Assembly: GCA_963822095.1 (NCBI GenBank)
Contig: CAWGGS010000022.1
Span: 1 to 64,000 of the forward strand
Source: CAWGGS01 sp963822095
GTDB lineage: Bacteria > Desulfobacterota > Desulfobulbia > Desulfobulbales > Desulfocapsaceae
Reading direction: 5' to 3'
DNA length: 64,000 nt
Shown: piece by piece, positions 25,720 through 34,100 of the stretch
How positions within the stretch are numbered: the stretch's first letter is position 1
How the letters are laid out: each line of letters starts with the position of its first letter
Translations under genes and position numbers: made by a program
Notes under the pieces: model-generated
Told to the model about the DNA's origin: nothing
Seen by the model: only the letters and a program-made list of their open reading frames with translations
Database searches by the model: none

Positions 25720-26682
25720 TCAGATAATAATCTTTTCTCCATCAAAAAAGCTTATCATATCAGGAACCTCTGTTTCAAAAAATACCCTCATTTTTTTTAG
25801 CAGACCAACTTCGATTTGCCTTACCCGTTCACGAGAGATGCCGAAGCTGTCGGCAATATGCTGGAGTGTGAATGGCTCATCCGTAAGCAGCCGTTTTTCG
25901 AGGATCATCTTTTGTTTGTCATTTAAATTAGTTTTGAGGGTATGGAGCAAATCATTTAACTTCAGTTTCAACTCCTTGCCGGCGACAATGGATTCAATTC
26001 CGGGGTCATTGGTGGGAAGGAAGTTTTTTTGTTCTTTGTCTGGATGAGATTTCACAGGACTTTCGAGGGAAACATCGCAACTGTCCATGCGTTGGCTCAT
26101 TTCGACAACCTCCCTTTCTTTGACACTCAAACGTTGAGCCAATAATTTTGGTTCCACATCAAATCCTTGATCCTCTAATAATTTCCTTTCTTTGTTAAGA
26201 GAAAAAAAGAGCTTACGCTGTGCCTGGGTGGTGCCGATTTTTACCAGGCGCCAATTATCCATTATAAATTTAAGCACATATGCACGAATCCAAAAAACCG
26301 CATAGTAGGAGAATTTGACTTCACGATAGGGATCAAATTTCTTGGATGCCTGGACAAGCCCAACATTTCCTTCCTGGATGAGGTCCATAAAATTCTGCAT
26401 CCAATGCTTTTGGAAATCCATAGCAATCTTTACCACAAGTCGTAGATTTGCAGAAACAAGACGGTATGCAGCATCCGGATCGCCTGTCTCGTGATATCGT
26501 ATGGCAAGCTCATGAGTTTCCTCACGGGACAGAAGCTCGTACCGGCTAATCTCCTGTAAATATCGATGCAAGCCAGGATTGTTCAGTGCCGGTAAATGTA
26601 TGTCCTCAGGGATGGTAACAAGCGGATATTTCAAAGGTTCAATCTTGTCGTGGTGTGAGCTTCCTTCTATTGCTCTCGTCAT
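25720..26682 (-). CDS. rpoH: RpoH-like heat-shock sigma factor (sigma-32 family)
   Basis: A 320-residue group-3-like sigma factor with regions 2 and 4. Region 2 has NLRLVVKIAMDFQ, then DLIQEGNVGLVQASKKFDPYREVKFSYYA. The segment QRKLFFSLNKE matches the RpoH box. Region 4 ends in a helix-turn-helix (TLQHIADSFGISRERVRQIE). Length and order fit sigma-32. The ATG at 26682 is preferred to a TTG six codons upstream because GGAG lies at a suitable distance. A hairpin 50 bases upstream (26732-26784) may control its expression. Neighbours are stress genes. Confidence 0.85.
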   Translation of the reverse strand: MTRAIEGSSHHDKIEPLKYPLVTIPEDIHLPALNNPGLHRYLQEISRYELLSREETHELAIRYHETGDPDAAYRLVSANLRLVVKIAMDFQKHWMQNFMDLIQEGNVGLVQASKKFDPYREVKFSYYAVFWIRAYVLKFIMDNWRLVKIGTTQAQRKLFFSLNKERKLLEDQGFDVEPKLLAQRLSVKEREVVEMSQRMDSCDVSLESPVKSHPDKEQKNFLPTNDPGIESIVAGKELKLKLNDLLHTLKTNLNDKQKMILEKRLLTDEPFTLQHIADSFGISRERVRQIEVGLLKKMRVFFETEVPDMISFFDGEKIII

Positions 26683-26731
26683 ATATCTGTATCTCCGCAA
26701 ACTTAAAAATCGTTTTGTTATTTTGTTATTT

Positions 26732-26784
26732 AAAGAAGGTGGGCCTGCATTTTTCTAACAGAAAATCCATAATCCACCTTCTTT
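26732..26784 (-). promoter_or_regulatory. Long leader hairpin upstream of the RpoH-like gene
   Basis: AAAGAAGGTGG (26732-26742) pairs perfectly with CCACCTTCTTT (26774-26784), and inside it TTTTCT pairs with AGAAAA. It lies 50 bases before the sigma gene start, in its untranslated leader if transcription starts upstream. The rest of the gap (26785-27081) shows no gene. Confidence 0.45.
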
Positions 26785-27081
26785 TCCACGGAGAAGAAGG
26801 AGTTCTCTTACCAGCCCGAATTTTTCACGAGTTGAGGCGGCTGCATATCCGAGAAACCGATGTATACGCTATAGTTTGTCTATGCGTGTTGATCGAGCGA
26901 CGAAGGAGATGCGGCTGGATCGGCCCGTCTTTGGTGAACATTGTGTCGAAAAATGAATTGGTGTTCTTTGAACTCATTTGTAAATAAATCCAAAATGTTA
27001 ATTATTGTGGGGCGCAATGTTCATGAGAAATTCTGGCGAGCTGCGCGATATTTTCCTCTCTTCGGGTTTTAAGATAGGAGA

Positions 27082-27534
27082 TTACTTCACCTGGGGGGAT
27101 TGCCGATACTGATCGATTTTTTCTGCAAGTTTATAGCGAAGATCGATCATTGTTTTATCAAGTGTCGCAAGCTGAGCTCTGGTGGTTTTGGGATCCCTCA
27201 GTGCCTCTTGATACTCGAAACGTTTGTTATTCATCTCCCTGCGTAGTTGGACGGTATCGTTTAGAAATTTCTGGTAGTTTTCGCTATTCCAGTTATTTTG
27301 CTGGCCGTTTGGACCAAATCCGGCTGTGCCGGGGCAATTATAGTATCCACCATTACCCCCAAATCCATCCATCATACCCGGTCCCATCCCCCCATAGCCG
27401 CCACCCATCATTCCATAGCCCCCTCCACCCCTGGGGCCACCGCCATAGCCATTGCCACCTCTTCCTTGGGCATAAACAAGACCCGTGGTTGCTAAACTGA
27501 TAGCCAGAACTGATGTGAGTAAAATCTTCTTCAT
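27082..27534 (-). CDS. Periplasmic CpxP/ZraP-like protein (Gly-rich)
   Basis: A 150-residue exported protein with signal peptide (about 1-22, cleavage after VYA). A long Gly/Met/Tyr-rich region follows (about 25-75), then a helical domain (NSENYQKFLNDTVQLRREMNNKRFEYQEALRDP). The helical part has the Spy/CpxP/ZraP periplasmic metal-sensor/chaperone pattern (LNDTxxLRxEMxxKRxEYQ). Gly/Met-rich segments may bind Cu or Zn; that is inference. A -24/-12 promoter lies directly upstream, which fits ZraP-type regulation by sigma-54. GGAG precedes the start. Confidence 0.75.
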   Translation of the reverse strand: MKKILLTSVLAISLATTGLVYAQGRGGNGYGGGPRGGGGYGMMGGGYGGMGPGMMDGFGGNGGYYNCPGTAGFGPNGQQNNWNSENYQKFLNDTVQLRREMNNKRFEYQEALRDPKTTRAQLATLDKTMIDLRYKLAEKIDQYRQSPQVK

Positions 27535-27580
27535 AATAATCTCCTTAGTATCTTAATTAACAACGCTCTCTAAAGCGTTT

Positions 27581-27595
27581 GCAAAATGGAGGCCC
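27581..27595 (-). promoter_or_regulatory. Candidate sigma-54 promoter for the ZraP-like gene
   Basis: Minus strand GGGCCTCCATTTTGC: GG and GC at -24/-12 spacing with TTTTGC. It is 47 bases upstream of the ATG, giving a leader of about 35 bases. Known zraP genes are sigma-54 dependent, which supports it. Confidence 0.55.
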
Positions 27596-27681
27596 TTAAC
27601 AACGGTTGTAAGAAAGATACCGATTGCAGCGGACCGATTTTTCGCCTTTTGGCAGGATTACCTAAAAGGACCCTTAATGGT

Positions 27682-27951
27682 TTACGCTGAGGACTCCTTT
27701 CGATACTTCAACAGGGCGATCACATACAGTAACCCAATGGCTCCCACGGCAGCTGTTATCATGGAGACGATGAATCCCCCTCCGGAAGCGATACCCAGGA
27801 GCCTGAACAAGAAGCCAGCCGCGACTCCACCGATAACGCCGATAAGTATGTCCTTGGAGAGGCCAATGCTCCAGTCTTTCATGAATGCACCTGTCAGCCA
27901 GCCAATTACTCCGCCGACGACGATAAGAATTATCAAGCCTGTGATATTCAT
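27682..27951 (-). CDS. GlsB/YeaQ/YmgE family small membrane protein (paralogue)
   Basis: An 89-residue, three-helix protein with the same plan as that at 6847: GLIILIVVGGVIGWLTGAFM, LSKDILIGVIGGVAAGFLFRLLGI, then a last helix and KYRKESSA tail. Identity to the 6847 copy is evident over the whole length. TTAAGGAGAAACA precedes the ATG. It is monocistronic and divergent from nothing obvious. Confidence 0.85.
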   Translation of the reverse strand: MNITGLIILIVVGGVIGWLTGAFMKDWSIGLSKDILIGVIGGVAAGFLFRLLGIASGGGFIVSMITAAVGAIGLLYVIALLKYRKESSA

Positions 27952-28510
27952 TGTTTCTCCTTAAATTTTTATAGATAAAACCTCAGCCCATCGCACTGCC
28001 TTGGGAGCCAGCTTTCCCGTGTTAAAACGGATGTTTCCTGTTTGTTTTGGGCAGGTCCAAATCTGTGAAAATAGAGCTAATGGACTCTAACAGGGGAGGT
28101 TGTTAAAAGGTGGTGAACAGGAATTGTGCAAATCTGCACTACTTCTTATAATGCAATCGTCGTGCCTGGTTTTGGATACCCAGTACAATGGTACCTATCG
28201 TTCTGCTATTTATGTAAAATTACAAAAAGACAGAGACAGGACTTGAATTATCCACCCCACAATAAAGGTCATATGTGCCCAAGTGGTCATATATGGCCCA
28301 TTAGTGGACGTTGGCAATTTTCCTGATGGCACAGCAGGACACTTTGTCACCACAGTGCGTTGGTTACTTCCTGTGTTTCTTCACCCTCTGGGCAGATCGG
28401 CATGGCAGCCTATCCCGTGTCGCTCTTGGGAAAGGAATACACAAGTTGGCCCTTCCCGAGTCTTTTCGGCTAGCAGGCCATGTCAATTTGTGAAATCTGT
28501 GGGCTGTCGG
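27952..28510. other. Gene-free stretch with one palindromic repeat
   Basis: About 560 bases without a convincing gene. The only recognisable structures are the family 3 palindrome at 28261-28302 and a small GTGCAAATCTGCAC palindrome at 28126. Short frames in 28300-28500 have no ribosome site and no family resemblance. Confidence 0.5.
28261..28302. repeat. Short palindromic repeat, family 3 copy 3
   Basis: AATAAAGGTCATATGTGCCC, AAGTGG, then TCATATATGGCCC. The centre is reversed relative to copies 1 and 2 (GCCCAAGTGG versus CCACTTGGGC), so the element is inserted in the opposite direction. Confidence 0.6.
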
Positions 28511-28612
28511 AATTTACAGGGCCATAAAAAACCCGCAATCCTTTATGGAAAGCGGGTTGATTGGATGTCGTGGAACTTTTTTGAATATCAAAATGGCGGA
28601 GGACAAGGGATC
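28511..28612 (-). repeat. Direct repeat with tRNA-Ser 3' fragment (distal copy)
   Basis: About 102 bases are roughly 90 percent identical to 39036-39138. It contains the same terminator (AACCCGC / GCGGGTT with A/T run) and, at 28594-28612, a decayed copy of the last bases of tRNA-Ser(CGA) (TGGCGGAGGACAAGGGA). It lies directly downstream of the hesB-like gene. It looks like an attachment-site or duplication remnant. Confidence 0.7.
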
Positions 28613-28646
28613 TGAAAATACGTTATCTATCGATGAGGTCCTTAGA

Positions 28647-28985
28647 TCAACCACAGCTTCCGGAGCTACAAGAGCCACCACAACCTCCGCCTCCGCCCAA
28701 TGGATTGGCGGAAGTTATACCGAATCCGGATCTTGGGCCGGCATCGACAAATTCAACACTGATGGAGCCACACGTTTCCAAGAGGCTTTTTTCTATAAGA
28801 AACTTCATGCTGTGACACTCAAAAATTTCATCGTTGTCTTTTGGCTCATCAAGAGCCAATCCAAGAGATGGGCCGGAACAGCCGCCCTGCATAAGGGCAA
28901 TCCGGAGAGCGGAATTAATGTTGCTCTGCTCCATATATTCCTTCAGTTTTGTTACAGCCAGATCAGTTACGGTAAAATCAGACAT
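28647..28985 (-). CDS. HesB/IscA-like protein
   Basis: A 112-residue protein of the A-type/HesB fold: FTVTDLAVTKLKEYMEQ, GGCSGPSLGLALDEPKDND and the glycine-rich end GGGGGCGGSCSSGSCG. The GGCSGPSLGLALDEP pattern marks the anaerobe branch sometimes annotated HesB-like (seleno)protein. The Cys-rich tail could take part in Fe-S or thiol chemistry. It is last in the Hdr-Met gene row, 25 bases after metF, with AAAAGGAG before the start. It may help supply or repair the many Fe-S clusters of the upstream proteins. Confidence 0.8.
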   Translation of the reverse strand: MSDFTVTDLAVTKLKEYMEQSNINSALRIALMQGGCSGPSLGLALDEPKDNDEIFECHSMKFLIEKSLLETCGSISVEFVDAGPRSGFGITSANPLGGGGGCGGSCSSGSCG

Positions 28986-29010
28986 CGACTTCTCCTTTTA
29001 TTGTAATAAT

Positions 29011-29944
29011 TCAGACGATGGGCCGGGGCAGCATCTTTGCCCGTTCGCCGATTTCGGCCACCCGGTGCTCCCATTCGATGGCCATCAGATGCACGCCGGC
29101 CACCCCTTCCATTTCTTTAAATTCCTCGATCTGTTCTATCGCAATCTTTATACCCTCCTCGGCTGCCTTGCCTTTGCCGACTCCTTTTAAGCGGTCGATT
29201 GTTTCAAAGGGAACGTCCATTCCTGGAACCTGCTTGGCCATATATTGAGCCATACCGATGCTTTTCAGAGGCGTTACTCCAGCCAGGATAAAACATTTTT
29301 CCGTAAGCCCCATATCAACAGCCATCTTCATGAATTTCCTGAAACTTTTCCATATTGTAAATACACTGGGTCTGAACAAAGTCAGCGCCGGCATTTATTT
29401 TCTTGGCCAGACGGTATACCCGGAATTCAAACGGATCGGCAAAAGGGTTGCAGGCCGCACCGATAAAGAGTCGGGGGGCGACATCTATAACCTCGCCGTT
29501 CAAGAATTTCTCCTCATCCCGCATTTTTTTTGCTAGAGCGATGAGCTGGATGGAGTCGATGTCATAGACATTCTTGGCGTCGGGATGATTTCCGAACCGT
29601 TGATGGTCACCGGACAGGCACAGCATATTCCTGGCGCCCAGAGAGTAGACCCCCAGGATATCGCTCATCATGGCCAGGCGATTGCGATCCCTGCAGACCA
29701 TCTGGAAGTTCGGCTCCACTCCTTCCTGCGCCGCGATAGCGGAGGCAGCCCAGCTGGACATTCGGACAACTGCTGTTTGGTTGTCGGTAATGTTGACAGC
29801 GTCGACAGTACCTTTCAGGAAGGCTATTTTTTCTTTCAGATGATGAACATTGGCCCCTTTGGGAGGACCGCATTCACCGGTAAAGGCAAAATGTCCTGCA
29901 CGCAAGACGGTTTCAAGATTACTCCCTGATTTGTTCTCATTCAT
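29011..29944 (-). pseudogene. metF: Methylenetetrahydrofolate reductase MetF, interrupted by one frameshift
   Basis: MetF reduces 5,10-methylene-H4folate to methyl-H4folate in the methyl branch of the Wood-Ljungdahl pathway. The first frame (29944 to about 29341) gives about 200 residues: GHFAFTGECGPPKGANVHHL, VDAVNITDNQ, LCLSGDHQ and NPFADPFEFR. It then runs into a stop at MEKFQEIHEDGC. The other frame resumes at once with KFMKMAVDMGLTEKCF, then FILAGVTPLKSIGMA, to the stop at 29011. Removing one G near 29340 restores about 310 residues, a normal length. Flanking residues are well conserved, so the mutation is recent or a sequencing error. The start overlaps the metV stop as ATGA. Confidence 0.85.
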
Positions 29945-30609
29945 TGGGTCAGCTCCTCTCTGATGGATGTACGGGGACCACCATCCCTTGAGGTGCTCCA
30001 GTCTTTGACGGGCGTAACCGTAAGAAGATCGTCCAATCGTCCTTGTTCCATTTTCTTTTTGACGATCATATCCCAGATGCAGATGACGTCCTTGCTGATC
30101 TCGCACATACCCCCTGCGCTTCCGCCGCAGGGGCCGTTCATAAGGCTTTTGGAACATCTGGAGATGGGGCAGAGGCCGTCATATTGATGGATGACGCACG
30201 TCCCGCATCCTGCGCAACGTTCTTCCCATATGCCATGTGCAGTGGCTCCGCCGAAGAATTTAGTGTTAATAGCCGGGAAAAAGATTTGTCTCGGATAGGC
30301 CTCGGAGAGAAACTGCGGACCCACACCGCAGGCCATTGAAATGACGGCATCGTAAGTATGAACGACATCGTTCAGCTCAGCGATATATTCCGGATCACAC
30401 TGTCGTTCCAGGAGGTTTTCTTCAACAGTAATGGGCCTGCCCTCTTTTTTGCGGGCGATCTTCAGGCTTGCGGCCAGGATCTGCACCTCTTTCAGGCCGC
30501 CGACATTACAGACCGTCACGCAACCTTTACATCCTGAAATCAGGATGTTGTTGTAATCTTTGATCATATCTAATATCTCAGCGAGAGATTTTCTGTCACC
30601 AATTATCAT
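29941..30609 (-). CDS. metV: MetV, zinc/Fe-S subunit of methylenetetrahydrofolate reductase
   Basis: A 222-residue MetV-type protein (methylene-tetrahydrofolate reductase C-terminal domain family). N-terminal GCKGCVTVCN and C-terminal CAGCGTCVIHQ, DGLCPISRCSKSLMNGPCGG supply the cysteines for Fe-S/metal binding. MetV forms the core with MetF and links it to Hdr-type electron carriers in acetogens such as Moorella. It starts 11 bases after mvhD with a GAGGTG site and overlaps metF by four bases, so translation is likely coupled. Confidence 0.85.
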   Translation of the reverse strand: MIIGDRKSLAEILDMIKDYNNILISGCKGCVTVCNVGGLKEVQILAASLKIARKKEGRPITVEENLLERQCDPEYIAELNDVVHTYDAVISMACGVGPQFLSEAYPRQIFFPAINTKFFGGATAHGIWEERCAGCGTCVIHQYDGLCPISRCSKSLMNGPCGGSAGGMCEISKDVICIWDMIVKKKMEQGRLDDLLTVTPVKDWSTSRDGGPRTSIREELTQ

Positions 30610-30620
30610 GTGTCACCTCG

Positions 30621-31043
30621 TTAAATGACGGTTTCAGTCGGTACCGGGCTCGGCCCAAGCTCTTTGATCCGCCCAGTCATCTCCTGGGCAATTTCCGCGA
30701 ATCTAGACCCCATTGCGGAAGAAAGGTTGAACATTTCTACCCGTTCGGGCTCTATTCCCAGTTCTGCCAGGGTTTTTTTCACATACTCGACCTTTTTTCT
30801 GGCTCTGAAATTCCCTTTCAGGAAATGGCATTCTCCTTCCAGGCATCCGGCCACATACACGCCGTCAGCCCCGTCTTCGATGGCCTTCAAGAGGTGAAAA
30901 ATATCAATCCGCCCGGTGCATGGGAGCTGGACTATTTTCACATTTGGCGGATACGCCAATCGCATGGAGCCGGCAAGATCCGCGGCTGCATAGGCGCAAT
31001 ATTTACAGCAAAACGCAACGATCTGAGGTTCGAAAGTATCCAT
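30621..31043 (-). CDS. mvhD: MvhD-like iron-sulfur subunit
   Basis: A 140-residue protein of the F420-non-reducing hydrogenase delta-subunit family. It carries a [2Fe-2S] cluster via FCCKYCAYAAADLAG, QLPCTGRID and AGCLEGECHF. MvhD normally passes electrons to HdrA. Here it lies between hdrA (67 bases upstream) and metV (11 bases downstream) and no hydrogenase is present. Its likely role is as an electron wire between the HdrA-type flavoprotein and MetVF. GGAGAACAG precedes the ATG. Confidence 0.85.
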   Translation of the reverse strand: MDTFEPQIVAFCCKYCAYAAADLAGSMRLAYPPNVKIVQLPCTGRIDIFHLLKAIEDGADGVYVAGCLEGECHFLKGNFRARKKVEYVKKTLAELGIEPERVEMFNLSSAMGSRFAEIAQEMTGRIKELGPSPVPTETVI

Positions 31044-31110
31044 CTGTTCTCCAATTATGTAAATGAATGTCGTAAGAGATCACGTTGTCTTTCCTTGATA
31101 AAGATCAGGA

Positions 31111-34100
31111 TCAGGCCGGAGCGGGTTCGTAGAACAGCGCATCCGTCTTGGCAACGATCTGTTGGTCGGTAAAATGCTGTAGGGTGATGGCCTTGCCGGG
31201 ACACTCTGCGGCACAGATACCGCACCCGTGGCATTCGGCCGGCTCTATCACTGCGTGACCGTCATGGCGGATCTGGGGCACGCCGTATGGACACGCCCGG
31301 ACACAGGTCAGGCAGACTGCGCACCGGCTGGCATCCACCGACGCTACCACCCCCCCAACCAGGATCTCCGGTTTGGAGAGGATGGTCATGGCCCTTGATA
31401 CCGCTGCCTGGGATTGGGCGATGCTTTCGTCAAGGGATTTCGGATAATGGGCCAGGCCCGCCATGAAAATCCCCTCGGACGAGAAATCCACCGGTCGCAG
31501 TTTACTGTGGGCCTCGACCAGAAAACCTTCGGCATTGACAGGGACCTTGAAGAGTTCAAAGAGTTCCCTGTTGTGGTTCGGCAGAACGGCAGAGGCCAGG
31601 ATAACCAGATCCGGGTGCATATCCAGGCTGCGGCCGAGGATAGGATCCCGGGTGGTCAGAATGAGCCTCTGGTCTTGTTCCATTGCCAGTTCCGGCGGTT
31701 TCTTTTCATCAAAGCGGATAAAGAGCACCCCAGATTGACGGGCCTCTTTGTAGAGATCTTCTCGGAATCCGTAGGATCGGATATCCCGGTAGAGAACGAA
31801 TACCTTCATGTCCGGATTGATTTTTTTCAGCTTGATCGCGCTCTTCAGACTATGCGTACAGCAAACGCGGCTGCAGGAGGGCCGTTCTTCCGTCCTGGAG
31901 CCGACACACTGGATGAAGACGGCGATACCGGCATCCTGGATCTTGGGGTCATCCGCAGTCAGCGCGGCATCGAAGTCCAAATGGGTCATAACGCTCGGAT
32001 GTTGCCCGTACAGGTATTCGGTGGGTTTGTATTCGTACCCTCCTGTGGCCAGGATGGTTGCGCCATGATCAACCACTGTTTCCGGCCCTGACCGTGAAAC
32101 TGATCGCAGCCGTGTGGTGAAGTTCCCTATAATTCCAGTGGTCTCAAAGACCTCGGAATTCATAAACAGATGGACTTTCGGATGTGTTTCCATCTGCTTT
32201 ATCAGGTTTTTCAGGTAGGGGGCGATCGCTTCCCCCTGCCAGGTTTCACCAAGCTTGCTGGCATTGCCACCCAATATATCAGTTCGTTCCACCAGATAGG
32301 CATCGCAGCCCTGCTGTGCTATACCCAGGGCGACCTCCATGCCGGCGACACCGCCACCCACAACCAGGGCAGAGGGTTTTACCGGCAGGCTCACCTGGTG
32401 CAGAGGCTCGATATAGACGGCCTTGGCCACAGCCATTCGGACCAGATCCTTGGCCTTCTCGGTTGCTCCTTTCGGGTCGTTCATATGGATCCAGGTATCC
32501 TGGTCGCGGATGTTGGCCATCTCAAAGAGATACTTGTTCAGGCCTGCCTCCCGGATGGTCTCCTGGAACAACGGCTCATGGGTCCGGGGTGAACAGGAGG
32601 CCACCACGACCCGGTTGATACCTGTCTCCTGAATCACAGCCTTCATCTTATCCTGGGTATCTTGTGAACAGGTAAAGAGATTGTCTTCTACGTGAACAAC
32701 ATAGGGGAGAGACCGCGCATATTCCCGAATCGCAGGGACATCGGCGACACCGCCGATATTGATGCCGCAGTTGCAGACAAAGACGCCGATGCGCGGCGCC
32801 TGCCCCGTAACATCCAGTTCCGGCGGGAGTTCCTTGGTGCGGACCAGGGTGCCGCGGGCGGATGCCAGGTTCCGGGCGGCAGCTGCAGCGGAGGCAGAGG
32901 CCTCCATGACCGATTGGGGAATGTCTTTCGGTCCCTGAAAGGCGCCGCATACATAAATGCCTTCCCGGCTGCTGGCGACCGGAGTCAGGTCGCTGGTTTT
33001 GGCGAATTTATGGCTGTTCAGCTCAAGGCCTAGTTTATCAGCCAGTTGTACGGCATTTTTGATCGGGGACAGACCAACAGAGAGGACCACCATATCAAAG
33101 GTCTCTTCGGCGATGGCACCGGATTCGGTGATATAGCGCAGATGCAGCTGATCTTCCGGCCCTGGTTCAATGGTATGGACACGGGCACGGATAAGACGGA
33201 CATCCTTTTCCTCTTGAGCCCGGGTCAGATATCGATCGAAATCCTTGCCATGTGTCCGCATGTCCATATAGAAGACGGCGGTATCCAGAGGTTTTGCACT
33301 GTGCTCCTTGGCAATAACCGTCTGCTTTGCTGCATACATACAGCAGACAGAGGAGCAATAGCTGTGATCGCACTGATTGATGTCCCGAGAGCCGACACAC
33401 TGGAGCCAGGCTATTTTATCCGGCTCCTTTTGATCGGATGGGCGGACCAGATGCCCTTGACAGGGACCGGACGCCGAGAGCAGGCGCTCGAACTCCAGAC
33501 TGGTCACGACATTGGGGTGGTTTGCATAGGCATAATTTTCATGCGGTGTGGGATCAAAAGCTTTGAAGCCGGGGGCCAGGATGACCGAGCCGACCTGGAT
33601 GGTCCGTATCTCCGGTTTCATCTCATGATCGACTGCCTTGGCCAGACAGGCATCAACGCACTGGTAACATTCAGAACAGACACCGCATTTAAGGCAACGC
33701 GCCGCTTCTTCTTTGGCTTCCTCCTCGTTATAACCGTAAGAAACCTCGAGGAAGTTGCATTCGCGGGCCTGGGGATCGAGACAGTTCACCTTAACCCGGC
33801 CTTTCTTGACCTCCCCTGCGGTCTCGGGCCGGACAAACTCCCAGCTCTTATCGCGACCGGCTCGAAGATCCTGGCCGGTAATAAATCTATGGATACTCTC
33901 GGCTACCTCCTTGCCGCAGGCCACCGCATCAACGACGGATTTGGGGCCGTAGAAGGCGTCACCGCCGGCAAAGACCCAGTCGATGGGGGTCTGGAAGGTG
34001 ACAGAATCGGCCTCCAGACCGCCCGGTCGGGAGATGGCGATGCCCTGCTCCTTAATGCCTTCCAGATTGGTGCTCTGGCCAATGGAAATAATCACCGTAT

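Noticed and set aside
6476..28302. Repeated palindromes as a CRISPR array
   Set aside because: Copies are kilobases apart, have no spacers of regular length and no cas genes are visible.
28300..28510. Short frames in the 28.3-28.5 kb gap
   Set aside because: No ribosome site, no recognisable domain, overlapping frames on both strands; treated as non-coding.
29300..29345. In-frame TGA in metF as a selenocysteine codon
   Set aside because: Homology continues in a different frame immediately before the TGA, so this is a frameshift rather than Sec insertion.
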